Assembly: GCA_965230215.1 (NCBI GenBank)
Contig: CBDDKN010000001.1
Coordinates: 1,054,001-1,118,000, forward strand
DNA: 64,000 nucleotides
Direction of reading: 5' to 3'
From: RFSX01 sp965230215
Lineage (GTDB): Bacteria; Bacteroidota; Bacteroidia; Chitinophagales; Saprospiraceae
The translations under genes and the position numbers were made by a program. This document shows, one piece after another, positions 1 to 9,061 of this stretch; the first letter of the stretch is position 1; each line of letters begins with the position of its first letter. The notes under the pieces were generated by a model. It did not search any database and was not told the origin of the DNA. It saw only the letters and a program-made list of their open reading frames with translations.

Positions 1-455
1 CCGGGTTTCAAAAGCATTGGCAGAAAGATTCACTAGCTTATCAAAGTCTGGATTCAATCTATAATGATGCCATTCAATATCTTAAGCAAACACATGATGA
101 GGTTATTGTAGAAATGGTTATTTGGTGCCAGGGAGAATCAGATGCCAATACTGAAGACAAAGCAGATTTTTATACCAGGCAATTCCCAAACTTTGCAATG
201 GATCTGATGAAAAGATATGCAACTGAAAATTCAGCATTAATAATTCCGACAATTAATGACCAGGTGTATCCCTATGCAGATATCATAAGAAAGGTGCATA
301 AAGATCATGCAGCTGCAAATAAATTCAGTTATTTTGTTGAAGTCAATGATCTTGAATACCATAATGACAGCGTGCATATTGCCGGGTCAGGATTAAGAGT
401 TCTTGGAGAGAGGATCTATCAGGTATTTAAGAATCATAAACAGAATTTAGAATAA
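1..455 (+). CDS. SASA-family carbohydrate esterase, 5'-truncated
   Basis: The reading frame is open from the left edge (first full codon at base 3), so only the C-terminal part, about 150 residues, is visible. The motif WCQGESDAN is typical of the SASA group of SGNH-type carbohydrate esterases (sialate O-acetylesterase-like), where the Gln-Gly-Glu block lines the active site. A late DSVHIAGSGLRVLGER segment supplies the expected C-terminal Asp/His region. Such enzymes remove O-acetyl groups from sugars. It sits 33 bases before an MBOAT O-acyltransferase on the same strand, so a role in trimming or editing acyl groups on the locus polysaccharide is a reasonable inference. The start codon and any signal peptide lie outside the window. 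Family call fairly sure; substrate unknown. Confidence 0.75.
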   Translation, partial: GFQKHWQKDSLAYQSLDSIYNDAIQYLKQTHDEVIVEMVIWCQGESDANTEDKADFYTRQFPNFAMDLMKRYATENSALIIPTINDQVYPYADIIRKVHKDHAAANKFSYFVEVNDLEYHNDSVHIAGSGLRVLGERIYQVFKNHKQNLE

Positions 456-488
456 TCATATATCAGGGTATAGTTAAGATCAATTATT

Positions 489-1925
489 ATGCTGTTTAAC
501 AGTCTATTCTTTATTTTTATTTTCTTTCCACTTTTCCTGGCATTGTACTTCCTTGTTCCTGCCAAGCTCAAAAATCTGATGCTTCTTATCGCCAGTCTTG
601 CATTCTACAGCTTTGGGGAAGGCTTATATACTCTGATCTTGATTGCTTCCATTTTCATTGATTATTATGCAGCACATATCGTTTATAAAGGCCACAGGAC
701 ATTAGGCCTATCATTGTCCATGGTCTTCAATTTAGGTCTGCTCTTGCTGTTCAAATATTTTAACTTCACACTGGAGAATCTAAATCTGTTGCTGGAAGCA
801 TTTTCGCTGTCTGACTGGAAGATCCAATCAGGTCTCCCACTCCTGCTTCCTCTTGGTATCAGCTTCTTTACTTTCCAAACCATGTCCTATACCCTGGATG
901 TATACTTTAAGAAAATCAAACCATCTGAAAATTTGCTTGATTTTGCAGCATATGTAACAATGTTTCCTCAGCTCATTGCAGGACCTATCGTCAGATATGC
1001 AGAAGTTGAAAAATATCTTATCAAAAAAGATATAAGCCTCAAGAACTTCTCAGATGGCATTGAAAGATTTGTCATTGGATTGGCCAAGAAAGTCTTGATA
1101 GCCAATACGCTTGCCAAGGTCGTGGACAGCATATTTGATACACCAGTCATGGAACTGAGCACCGGCTGGTGCTGGATCGGCATACTGCTATACTCCCTAC
1201 AGATATTCTATGACTTTTCAGGATATACAGATATGGCTATCGGCATGGGAAAAATGTTGGGGTTCAAATTTCCAGAAAACTTCAACTTTCCATATATCGC
1301 CAAATCAGTTCGTGAATTCTGGCGCAGGTGGCATATGACACTTTCTCGGTGGTTTAAGGACTATCTGTACATACCACTTGGTGGCAGCCAAAGGTCAACA
1401 AGGAGAACATACATCAACCTTTTCATAGTATTTGTTATAACAGGCTTATGGCATGGCGCAAGCTGGAACTTTCTAATCTGGGGTTTGATTCATGGTTTTT
1501 TCATCATCCTGGAGAGGCTTGGCTTGCAGAAACTACTTGACAAATTGCACTTTTCAATCAGTCATATTTATACACTCATGGTCGTTGTGATTTCATGGAT
1601 ATTCTTTCGATCAAGTGATTTTGATTATTCGATCAGTTACTTCAAACAATTATTTATTTTCTCTTCCGGAGATGCATCCCGTTTAAGCTTTTTACATTTC
1701 TATCACTGGAATGCGGAAAACATCATCATGTTTATAATTGGTGTTATCGCTGCTGTTCCGTTCTTGAAATTTATTTCCGGATTCAAAGGTGTAAAAATCC
1801 TGAGCTCAAATTATACCAACACAATTTACTTACTCAAAACGCTTTTCATAATCACCCTGTTTATACTATGTTGTGCTCACGTATCTACGGATGAATACAA
1901 TCCGTTCATCTACTTTAGATTTTAA
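489..1925 (+). CDS. MBOAT-family O-acyltransferase (AlgI-like)
   Basis: A 478-residue polytopic membrane protein of the MBOAT family, closest in layout to alginate acetylation protein AlgI. Visible family blocks are FPQLIAGPIVRY (about residues 158-169), the WRRWHMTLSRWFKDYLYIPL block (about 277-296), and GLWHGASWNFLIWG with the conserved histidine at residue 322; a second His is at 335. AlgI-type proteins pass an acyl group across the inner membrane to a periplasmic SGNH-like partner that modifies polysaccharide. A suitable partner of the AlgX/AlgJ type lies at 6958-8097. The ATG start is clear and the length is normal for the family. The gene to its right is convergent with only 3 bases between stops. 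The acyl group is probably acetyl, by analogy. Confidence 0.9.
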   Translation: MLFNSLFFIFIFFPLFLALYFLVPAKLKNLMLLIASLAFYSFGEGLYTLILIASIFIDYYAAHIVYKGHRTLGLSLSMVFNLGLLLLFKYFNFTLENLNLLLEAFSLSDWKIQSGLPLLLPLGISFFTFQTMSYTLDVYFKKIKPSENLLDFAAYVTMFPQLIAGPIVRYAEVEKYLIKKDISLKNFSDGIERFVIGLAKKVLIANTLAKVVDSIFDTPVMELSTGWCWIGILLYSLQIFYDFSGYTDMAIGMGKMLGFKFPENFNFPYIAKSVREFWRRWHMTLSRWFKDYLYIPLGGSQRSTRRTYINLFIVFVITGLWHGASWNFLIWGLIHGFFIILERLGLQKLLDKLHFSISHIYTLMVVVISWIFFRSSDFDYSISYFKQLFIFSSGDASRLSFLHFYHWNAENIIMFIIGVIAAVPFLKFISGFKGVKILSSNYTNTIYLLKTLFIITLFILCCAHVSTDEYNPFIYFRF

Positions 1926-1928
1926 CTT

Positions 1929-3800
1929 TTATCTCCATGAATATTTTACATCATCCCAAGGAATGGTCTCTATGATTTCGCCCATGGTAATCTTAGGATA
2001 CTGTTGAGACATCAGATCACACAGGCATATCTCTGCTATACCATATTCAAGTTGCGTTTGTTGTTCTTCTGTGAGCTCTACAACTATATTATATCCATCA
2101 TTAAGACTTGTGGCAAACAAAAGGGCGTTGTTCCTTTCGATGTGAACTGAATCCCGTCTCCACTGATGCGTTTCAGAGTTTTGAACAAAGCTCGCGTAAG
2201 GAATCACATAATCCAGCTCTGATTCTGCAAGCCGGGTAGAAGTACTAACTATACTACCAGATGAAATAGGAATTCTCTTAATCGCACTACAGTTCATCCT
2301 TGGAAAGTCATGCCAAGCCTTTTCAAAAGTGAGAGGTACTCTCTTATAAGATTTAAAAACATAGGGCGCTATAAGTAATGTGAGTAAACTAGCCAAACTT
2401 ATCACAACGACAATTAGATCTATCTTCCTAACGATGGACGCAGTGTTTACTTTGCTATCAGGCTCTGATCGCAGATAATTAAATGGATAGGCCAATAAGA
2501 ATGCAAACACAAAACTCGAGCCGGCCAGTATGCGGTAATTGGCCCAGGCATCTGGTATCTTAATAAATGGATAAGATAACCATATCAACAGCAGATATAT
2601 GAATATGAAGAGCTCAAAATTGATGGATCGCTTACTAATAAATGAAAGTAGCATCGATAGCAGACATAAGAAATAAACAATTGAAAGCGCTTGTTTGGAA
2701 TGAAGATTTACGGAGGAAGCTGTAGATCGGAAAAACTCCTTAGGAAACCCCTTCCAATGCTTGAACAGGCCCTTGACAAACAAATGAGGTTCTGCTTTCA
2801 TTTGTTTAAAAGCCTCTTCATAAGCCTTCTTACCATATCCCAATTTACCTGCACCTTGCGTCTCAGGAAAATCCTCCCAGAACTTCAACCATGACTTCCC
2901 TCCGTGTGCAAGTCCGTACAGAATGTATCCGAAATTGCCCTGTGGCGCATCTATGTTATCAGCTATAACCTTGTCTTGAAAACTATTGATACCAAAGCAA
3001 AAGATATATAGCATTAAGCCTGCTAAGATTATACTAGCCTGCTTAATCCTAGAAGCATATAACTTCAATGCTAAAAATCCCAGAATCAAAGGTGCTACGA
3101 ATATGGCTCCTGGCCTGAATGCAGCAGATATTCCAAATAATGCTATCGATAGCAAGGCAAAAGAAAGTCTTTTCCTCGATACGCCAAGAATCAAACAAGC
3201 GAATGCAAAATTCCCAAATGCAAAGCCGCTGATTTCAGAAGTAAAAATGCCTGCGTAAGAAGAATTGATTAAGCAAAGAAAAAACACAAGTGCCGTAACC
3301 ATTACCAGATTTCTTTTCCGCAACAAAGCCCATGCAGCACAAAAGATAGAAAGCGCACTAAATGCATTAATCCATATATAGAAATCGTATAGATTATGAT
3401 TAAGAAATCTTAAGAACAGTGCATTAAAAATGGATGCCAGACTTCTGGTAAAAAGTGGAAACTCTGTAACCTTTGATTCAAGGTCCAGCATTTGAGAAAA
3501 ATTAAAATAACCCTGAGCGTCATTTAATGGCATCAGCCGACCAACTGTATAAATCTGCAAATGGTTAAAAGAAAAAGCGGCTCCATGCAACTTGTCCATC
3601 AACAGATAATGACTGAAAATTAAGCTCAAGAGAAAAATAAAAACACCGTACAGAGAAAACCTATGGATACTCAGCTTGGAATGATGTTCAAGAAATCGCT
3701 GTAAGAAAAAGGCTGACAAAAAAATCACAATGGCAATAACTGCCAATCGTATATCTCTAAAGTGTTCGGGACTAAATTGGAAAAGAACCAGATTATTCAT
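1929..3800 (-). CDS. Polytopic membrane protein, possible GT-C-like
   Basis: A 623-residue protein with about ten hydrophobic segments spread over the first ~470 residues, followed by a soluble C-terminal domain of roughly 150 residues. I recognise no named family. The many-helix plus soluble-tail layout and its place in a polysaccharide cluster are compatible with a GT-C type glycosyltransferase or an uncharacterised polysaccharide membrane protein, but no clear DxD/ExD signature could be assigned in the first loop. It ends 3 bases from the convergent MBOAT gene and heads the leftmost part of a minus-strand group that includes the three methyltransferase genes upstream of it. ATG start at 3800 is the only sensible one. 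Function unknown. Confidence 0.6.
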   Translation of the reverse strand: MNNLVLFQFSPEHFRDIRLAVIAIVIFLSAFFLQRFLEHHSKLSIHRFSLYGVFIFLLSLIFSHYLLMDKLHGAAFSFNHLQIYTVGRLMPLNDAQGYFNFSQMLDLESKVTEFPLFTRSLASIFNALFLRFLNHNLYDFYIWINAFSALSIFCAAWALLRKRNLVMVTALVFFLCLINSSYAGIFTSEISGFAFGNFAFACLILGVSRKRLSFALLSIALFGISAAFRPGAIFVAPLILGFLALKLYASRIKQASIILAGLMLYIFCFGINSFQDKVIADNIDAPQGNFGYILYGLAHGGKSWLKFWEDFPETQGAGKLGYGKKAYEEAFKQMKAEPHLFVKGLFKHWKGFPKEFFRSTASSVNLHSKQALSIVYFLCLLSMLLSFISKRSINFELFIFIYLLLIWLSYPFIKIPDAWANYRILAGSSFVFAFLLAYPFNYLRSEPDSKVNTASIVRKIDLIVVVISLASLLTLLIAPYVFKSYKRVPLTFEKAWHDFPRMNCSAIKRIPISSGSIVSTSTRLAESELDYVIPYASFVQNSETHQWRRDSVHIERNNALLFATSLNDGYNIVVELTEEQQTQLEYGIAEICLCDLMSQQYPKITMGEIIETIPWDDVKYSWR

Positions 3801-3864
3801 TACGTATCTTGAATTTCCAAACAGGCTTCAAACGAAGTTAGTATTATAATTGCGATAAGAGGAT

Positions 3865-5295
3865 TTAAATCAACTTAATTTTACGCAAAGCAAAAAAGAC
3901 CATTCTCAACAATATAAGGCCATGACGGAATCGCGAGATATTGGTTGAACCATATGTACGTTCTCTATAGCGGATCGGTAAGTCAATGATTTTTAAATTC
4001 AACTTGTAGGCTCCAAAAAGAAGATCAAAGTCACCAAAAGGGTCAAAGTCGCCAAAGTACTTCCTGTTCTTGGCCAGTAACTGATAATCCTTTTTAAATA
4101 TCACCTTGGTACCGCACAGCGTGTCCTTAATCGGCTGCTCAAGCAAGGTGGTAAAGCAATAGCTGAAGAATTTATTACCTAGAATATTCAAAAACCGCAT
4201 CGCTCTACTCTCCATTGGGTAGACGAGTCTTGATCCATTAATAAAATCACCTTTTGATGACGCCATCGCATTATAGAAGTTTTGCAATTCGAAGGGTGGC
4301 ACTGTCAAATCTGCATCCAGTATCATCAGAATATCACCCTCAGCCTGGGTGTCAAATCCCTTTTTAACAGCATCATATTTTCCCTTTCCTTCCTGTTGAG
4401 TTACTTTAATTCTGCGCTTATCAGAATATTTCTTCTGCATTTCAAGAATCTTATCCCAGGTATCATCCGTTGAATTACCCTCTACGAATATGAGTTCTGT
4501 CCACTTGCCCATTTCCGGTGTTTCCAATATGGCACGCTCGATATTACCACTCTCATTTCTCGCTGGAATTATAACACTCACACTATAATCTGCAGGTTCT
4601 GAAGAACTATCAGGAGCTGGTCTTGCAATTACATATTTACAGAGATTGAAGCCCTTTATGATAGGCATTTTGGCCAATATCCTATTGGCCACGTACGATA
4701 CGATTGGAATATTAATCGGAAGAAGCATGCGCTTGGTCTTCCGGTAGGTTTCAAAACCGGCCAAATACAGCAAGTTCTCTATATCAGCGGATGTAAGCCA
4801 GTTTTGTTCATACGTCTTGCGCTTCAAGCCTAGAAACTCTGAAAGGCCCAACAGGGGCTGCCAAAGTTTATTATAATCAACTATAAAGATTTTACTTCTC
4901 TCGTGTGTGTGCTTTTTAACCTCCAGTAAGACTTCGAGTATATTATCCAGATAAGATACAACATTGGACAGTACCACAACATCATACTTCCTATCCAGAT
5001 TCAATTCATGTGCATCCATCAATCGAAAGTCTAATTCTGGGTAGTTCTTTCTGGCCTGATTTATCATTCCGGAACTGAAATCAATCCCTGTCTTATAATT
5101 CCCCTTCAGTTCTGCCAGGGTATTCCCAGTACTTGAACCTATCTGTAGTATATCATTATCATCATTCAAAAAAAAGTTGAGATACTTTACCGTATCTTTC
5201 CAGTAATACCTATACCTCCTTCTGTATCTGTCGTACCCCGAAGCAAAAACATCAAAGTGTGCCTGCCATCTCCTACTCGTATTGCTTAATTCCAT
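3865..5295 (-). CDS. SAM methyltransferase-GT2 glycosyltransferase fusion
   Basis: About 476 residues with two catalytic domains. The N-terminal half is a class I SAM-dependent methyltransferase: glycine-rich motif I (LQIGSSTGNTLAEL, about residues 50-63), then GIDFSSGM and the DVVVLSNVVSYLD block. The C-terminal half, from about residue 240, is a GT2 family glycosyltransferase: SVSVIIPARNESGNI, then MILDADLTVPP as the DxD-type metal site, similar to dolichol/polyprenyl-phosphate sugar transferases. I place the start at the ATG at 5295, one base after the stop of the upstream gene (TAATATG); an ATG at 5319 would overlap that gene by 23 bases. Probably transcribed with the two methyltransferase genes upstream. 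Acceptor and donor cannot be read from sequence. Confidence 0.8.
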   Translation of the reverse strand: MELSNTSRRWQAHFDVFASGYDRYRRRYRYYWKDTVKYLNFFLNDDNDILQIGSSTGNTLAELKGNYKTGIDFSSGMINQARKNYPELDFRLMDAHELNLDRKYDVVVLSNVVSYLDNILEVLLEVKKHTHERSKIFIVDYNKLWQPLLGLSEFLGLKRKTYEQNWLTSADIENLLYLAGFETYRKTKRMLLPINIPIVSYVANRILAKMPIIKGFNLCKYVIARPAPDSSSEPADYSVSVIIPARNESGNIERAILETPEMGKWTELIFVEGNSTDDTWDKILEMQKKYSDKRRIKVTQQEGKGKYDAVKKGFDTQAEGDILMILDADLTVPPFELQNFYNAMASSKGDFINGSRLVYPMESRAMRFLNILGNKFFSYCFTTLLEQPIKDTLCGTKVIFKKDYQLLAKNRKYFGDFDPFGDFDLLFGAYKLNLKIIDLPIRYRERTYGSTNISRFRHGLILLRMVFFALRKIKLI

Positions 5296-5296
5296 A

Positions 5297-6064
5297 TTAT
5301 TTGCTTTCAACACGTTCAACTACAAGTAATTGAAACATTGCGGTATATGATAAAATTGGTCTGCATAATTTTTCAACAAATTTAAAAAAGCCATAACTAA
5401 ATCCTGGCACCAAGCTTCGTTTAGATAGGCCACCACTCAAGATATACATGAGAGGTGTCAACAATTTTTTTGACCTTAATGTCAGCTCAGGATATTTCTC
5501 TCTAAACTTATTATAGTCACGTTCAAACACAATCCAGGGAATGGCACCATTGGCACCACTTAAAGGACCACTGCTTGGGTCCAGTTTCCAGGAAGCTTTT
5601 GGATCAAATTCTTCGTGATGGAATTTTTGATAAATAAAGCGACTCATTAGTGTGTTGGCTGGTTCGATCATAACTATCTTGCCACCACGCTTTAAGACCC
5701 GCTGTGCCTCACTGAAGAACTGTTCACAATCATTCATATGATGCAGAACATCAATCATGAAGATTCCTGATAGCTCATTAGATTCGAACGGCAAATCCAT
5801 CGCATCAACTCTCATATCTACCCCGGGAATATCCATAATATCAGAACTGATAATATCAGGGATACAGTCTTGCATAAAACCACCACCCGAACCGAGCTCC
5901 AGTATTTTCCCTTTGGGAAGTTCATTCACGTAAGCATTGAATAATGCATACCAGTCTTCGTAAATCCGTCTGAGGAAGGTCTTGGACATGATGATGTCTC
6001 TATGCGATAAGGACGTCTCTGGTCGATCCAAGGCAATGATATCTTTTCTATCCCCTTTATTCAT
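5297..6064 (-). CDS. Class I SAM-dependent methyltransferase
   Basis: A 255-residue soluble protein with a canonical Rossmann-type methyltransferase fold: motif I ILELGSGGGFMQD (about residues 54-66), the acidic SDIMDIPGVDMRVDAMDLPF segment, and the post-motif MIDVLHHMNDCEQFFSEAQRV followed by KRGGKIVMIEP. It resembles the ubiE/Methyltransf_11 type seen in polysaccharide clusters. The gene lies 11 bases downstream of the FkbM-type methyltransferase and its stop is one base before the ATG of the methyltransferase-GT2 fusion, so the three are very likely co-transcribed. A role in methylating a sugar or lipid-linked intermediate is inference from context. Confidence 0.8.
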   Translation of the reverse strand: MNKGDRKDIIALDRPETSLSHRDIIMSKTFLRRIYEDWYALFNAYVNELPKGKILELGSGGGFMQDCIPDIISSDIMDIPGVDMRVDAMDLPFESNELSGIFMIDVLHHMNDCEQFFSEAQRVLKRGGKIVMIEPANTLMSRFIYQKFHHEEFDPKASWKLDPSSGPLSGANGAIPWIVFERDYNKFREKYPELTLRSKKLLTPLMYILSGGLSKRSLVPGFSYGFFKFVEKLCRPILSYTAMFQLLVVERVESK

Positions 6065-6075
6065 GCAGCTGAAGC

Positions 6076-6909
6076 TCAGTTTACTGTAGCAAACGCATCA
6101 ATAGTGCCAAAACGAGGTACCATGCGCTTGTAATTATCAATTGTAATCTCTTGACCACTCTTATTGACCAATTTGTATGAATGTTTTCCAAACAGTGCCA
6201 GGATATCTACATAACTGTTCTCGGAATCCGATTCAGTAAGGTATTGCCCCAATTCTATAATCACTTGCGGTTTGTGCTTTTGCAAAATCGATTCAGCGCC
6301 TCTAAGGACCTTTAATTCATGCCCGTCGGTATCAATCTTGATGAGGTCCACCTTCTCAATTTCATTGCTTAGTACAAAACTATCGATCGTCGTTTGTGGT
6401 ACTGATTCAACATTCTTTAATACACCCTTATGTACTGCATTTACCTCTGAATCGGTATCAAGTGCCCAACTGCTGTAAGCTTGTAAAGAAACCGATAGTA
6501 TGTCCTCATCTGAAACAAAAGACTTGGTCAAAACAATATTTTTGTTCAGTTCAGGATTCAAAGCCAGATTCCGCTTAAACTTGTCAAATGCGTAATCGGT
6601 AGGCTCAAATGCAAATATTTTCGCATTTGGATAAAGTTTTGCGAAATTTAAACTGATGACACCAATATTGGCCCCAACATCAATGATTACAGCTTTATCG
6701 GTGGGTTTCAGTTCAGATTTTTTATAAATGTATTTCTGGAAGCCTCCTGTTATAAACACCTGTAAATCAATGCCTTCGCTCAAGTCTAAATCATAGTTTA
6801 CACCGTTTCTAACACTCTTTTGCGATTTGCTTATAAACACAGTTATCAATCGGTAGATGATTTTTGCCAGTTTAATTTTGAAAGCTGTTGATCCGTGGAC
6901 CCTATTCAT
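6076..6909 (-). CDS. FkbM-family methyltransferase
   Basis: A 277-residue FkbM-family SAM-dependent methyltransferase. Diagnostic parts are VIIDVGANIGVISLNFAKL (motif I, about residues 73-91), the AFEPTDYAFDKFKRN segment, and the C-terminal VDLIKIDTDGHELKVLRGAE block with the family-typical KID.DG.E motif, followed by KPQVIIELG. FkbM proteins methylate hydroxyl groups of macrolides and of cell-surface sugars; in this locus a sugar O-methylation is the likelier role. It is the first gene of a minus-strand group and is divergent from the AlgX/AlgJ-like gene, with 48 bases between starts. ATG start at 6909. Confidence 0.85.
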   Translation of the reverse strand: MNRVHGSTAFKIKLAKIIYRLITVFISKSQKSVRNGVNYDLDLSEGIDLQVFITGGFQKYIYKKSELKPTDKAVIIDVGANIGVISLNFAKLYPNAKIFAFEPTDYAFDKFKRNLALNPELNKNIVLTKSFVSDEDILSVSLQAYSSWALDTDSEVNAVHKGVLKNVESVPQTTIDSFVLSNEIEKVDLIKIDTDGHELKVLRGAESILQKHKPQVIIELGQYLTESDSENSYVDILALFGKHSYKLVNKSGQEITIDNYKRMVPRFGTIDAFATVN

Positions 6910-6957
6910 TGCAATTTTGGATTGATTTTGGTGTAATTTAAGAACAAGTATAGTGAT

Positions 6958-8097
6958 TTGCGTAATACGTTGACATACTGTAGGATATTCTTGTTTGCAA
7001 TAGTCTTGATCGGACCTCTACTCTTTAAAATACTGGGTCTAGGCTTCGATGAGAAATTGAGCGAGAACAAAGCGGATGCAAAGATGCCATCCATGCATTT
7101 TGATTTTATCAAAAGTAACATCCCGCTTAAAGCCAAAATAGTACGTACAGAGCTGCAGGTACGAAAGTATATGCGTGGAATTGAAAAGTACCAAATCGAG
7201 AATCTACCCTTCCGAATGCAATTTTTTAGACTATTCAAATCCTATAAGCAGACTCTGGCTGTTCAAATGTTGCCCGCCAAAGTATTAAAACTAAAGGACT
7301 GGCTGTTTATGGGTAACCAGTTCAGGCATGTCGTAGAATACTCCAAAGGCATTAAAACACTCTCAGATTACGAATTAAACCTGCTTCGAAACAATCTTGA
7401 ATCCAGGCAAGATGCTTCTCTCTCAGTTGGAAGTCATTACTATGCCTGTGTCACTCCAAACAAACACACATACAAAGAGTCGCATATTCCTATTAAAAAG
7501 AAAGAAACAGCTGTTCTCATAGAGTTATTAATGGATCTTGAAACAAATGTAGCAAGAGTAAACCTCGGAAAAGACTTCTCCGAAGATAAAGGCCAGCTTT
7601 ATCACAAATTAGATAGTCACTGGAATAGCAATGGTGCATGGCTGGGTTACAAGACCATGCTAAACAATATCAAGCAAGACTTTCCATCTGTAGTGATACT
7701 CAGCGAGAGCAACTTGCAATCTGATACGCTTTTCAATCAGCGGACAGATTTGCTGCACTTCCTCAAGTCTGACATGAATGAGTCACAGGTCTTCCATCTA
7801 CCGATATCCCCAAATGCCGAATTGAATACAAATGAGGTTGAACTAAAGTGCCTTGATGATTTAGACAAACGGCCTTATCACTATAAATTGGCATATAAAA
7901 ATGACAAGGCTTATTATAAAGCCCTTGTATTCAGAGATTCCTATTGTAGAGCAATGATGCCTTTCATAAATGAGAGCTTCGGAGAAGTATTATACATCTA
8001 TGATGCATTCCGAGAAGATATAGTCAAGGAATATAAGCCAGACATCGTAATCGACCAATTTGTTGAGAGAAACCTGCTAAACTTAATAGGAGAATAA
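6958..8097 (+). CDS. AlgX/AlgJ-like polysaccharide O-acetyltransferase
   Basis: A 379-residue protein with an N-terminal membrane anchor (about residues 8-25) and an SGNH-hydrolase-like catalytic domain of the AlgX/AlgJ/DltD group. The paired family motifs are DSHW at 219-222 and FRDSY with Asp327/Ser328; KDWLFMGNQ and CVTPNKHTY also fit. Members take acyl groups delivered by an MBOAT protein and attach them to the exported glycan in the periplasm, so the MBOAT at 489-1925 is the natural partner. The start is TTG at 6958: the frame has a stop at 6934 and no ATG or GTG between. The stop overlaps the ATG of the next gene by one base, showing translational coupling. Confidence 0.8.
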   Translation: MRNTLTYCRIFLFAIVLIGPLLFKILGLGFDEKLSENKADAKMPSMHFDFIKSNIPLKAKIVRTELQVRKYMRGIEKYQIENLPFRMQFFRLFKSYKQTLAVQMLPAKVLKLKDWLFMGNQFRHVVEYSKGIKTLSDYELNLLRNNLESRQDASLSVGSHYYACVTPNKHTYKESHIPIKKKETAVLIELLMDLETNVARVNLGKDFSEDKGQLYHKLDSHWNSNGAWLGYKTMLNNIKQDFPSVVILSESNLQSDTLFNQRTDLLHFLKSDMNESQVFHLPISPNAELNTNEVELKCLDDLDKRPYHYKLAYKNDKAYYKALVFRDSYCRAMMPFINESFGEVLYIYDAFREDIVKEYKPDIVIDQFVERNLLNLIGE

Positions 8098-8942
8098 TGG
8101 AAAACAAATTATCAAATAGTATACTACCCCGTTCCACTGCAGGAAAGATCCTGATCATTGTAGTTGTCCTTTTGGCATTTGCATATCCAATTGTTGAGCA
8201 CATTACAAAATCAGAACATCACACATACAGCTCAGCATTTAAAACCGGTATCAAATCTTCCATAATAGGATACCTGCCTCCTCACATTGTAGGTCAGAAA
8301 TATTACAGCATGGAAAGAGAGCTTGAGGCATACGCTAATAAACTGGCAAATGAAATGGATGCTGATGCAGAATTCTCCGCCTACCGTATTGGCAACAGCG
8401 ATAATATGCGATTTCAAGTAAGCTCCAAAGTATCAGAGACGGCTGAGGATCTGTGTAGAGACCTACTGAAGTCATTTATTAAGGAATTGTGCGATGAGAC
8501 CAAGATTGAGAATCAAACCAAAATGGATAGCCTCTACCTTATTCTAGACTCACTCTCAATAGACTTTCAGAAAAGTCAGTCCGATCTCTATAAGACTGCC
8601 CTGAATGGCATGCCGGGATCTAATCAAATGAATTATTACGAATCATTGATAGCAATGGATGAGTATGCCATTCAAAAGCCTGAATTCAGAAAGGAGCTCT
8701 ATGCATTAGACATAAAAAGAAATCAACGCAACCTCAAGATGATTGAATATGCCAGCTACCTGGAACTCGTTCAGAACCCTTGTTCGGAAATAGTCATGAT
8801 TCAGAAGGCAACGGCTCAAAACAAAGAAAACACATTCATTCAAGCTTTGAAGAAAGCCCTTTTCTATGCGGTTACACTGCTGCTCATTCTCATTGCCTTC
8901 AGATTGGCTTACACATTCATCATTCAGTCCAACGACTTATAA
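8097..8942 (+). CDS. Wzz-like polysaccharide co-polymerase candidate
   Basis: A 281-residue protein with one transmembrane segment near the N-terminus (about 19-36), a charged helical middle, and a second transmembrane segment at the C-terminus (about 255-275). That two-helix hairpin with a long extracytoplasmic coiled region is the layout of Wzz/PCP chain-length regulators. No proline-rich Wzz signature next to the second helix is obvious, so the call rests on topology and neighbours: it is coupled by a 1-base overlap to the AlgX/AlgJ-like gene and followed by a Wzx-like flippase gene. If right, it would set glycan chain length. A divergent or unrelated membrane protein remains possible. Confidence 0.55.
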   Translation: MENKLSNSILPRSTAGKILIIVVVLLAFAYPIVEHITKSEHHTYSSAFKTGIKSSIIGYLPPHIVGQKYYSMERELEAYANKLANEMDADAEFSAYRIGNSDNMRFQVSSKVSETAEDLCRDLLKSFIKELCDETKIENQTKMDSLYLILDSLSIDFQKSQSDLYKTALNGMPGSNQMNYYESLIAMDEYAIQKPEFRKELYALDIKRNQRNLKMIEYASYLELVQNPCSEIVMIQKATAQNKENTFIQALKKALFYAVTLLLILIAFRLAYTFIIQSNDL

Positions 8943-9061
8943 AAATATAGCTCATCTCGACAGAAAAAAAATATTGGAAATACTCTATATCCAGCATAGC
9001 TCTTGAAAAAGCGCTGCGGGTTCTTATCAATATCATTGTCACTGTTCTCCTTATCAAATAC

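Noticed and set aside
3865..6909. Possibility that the three methyltransferases are recent duplicates
   Set aside because: They belong to different families (fusion type, class I, FkbM) and share little sequence beyond motif I.
8964..8971. Eight-A run as a programmed frameshift site
   Set aside because: No upstream standard start codon that would feed the frame convincingly, so only an open question, not a call.
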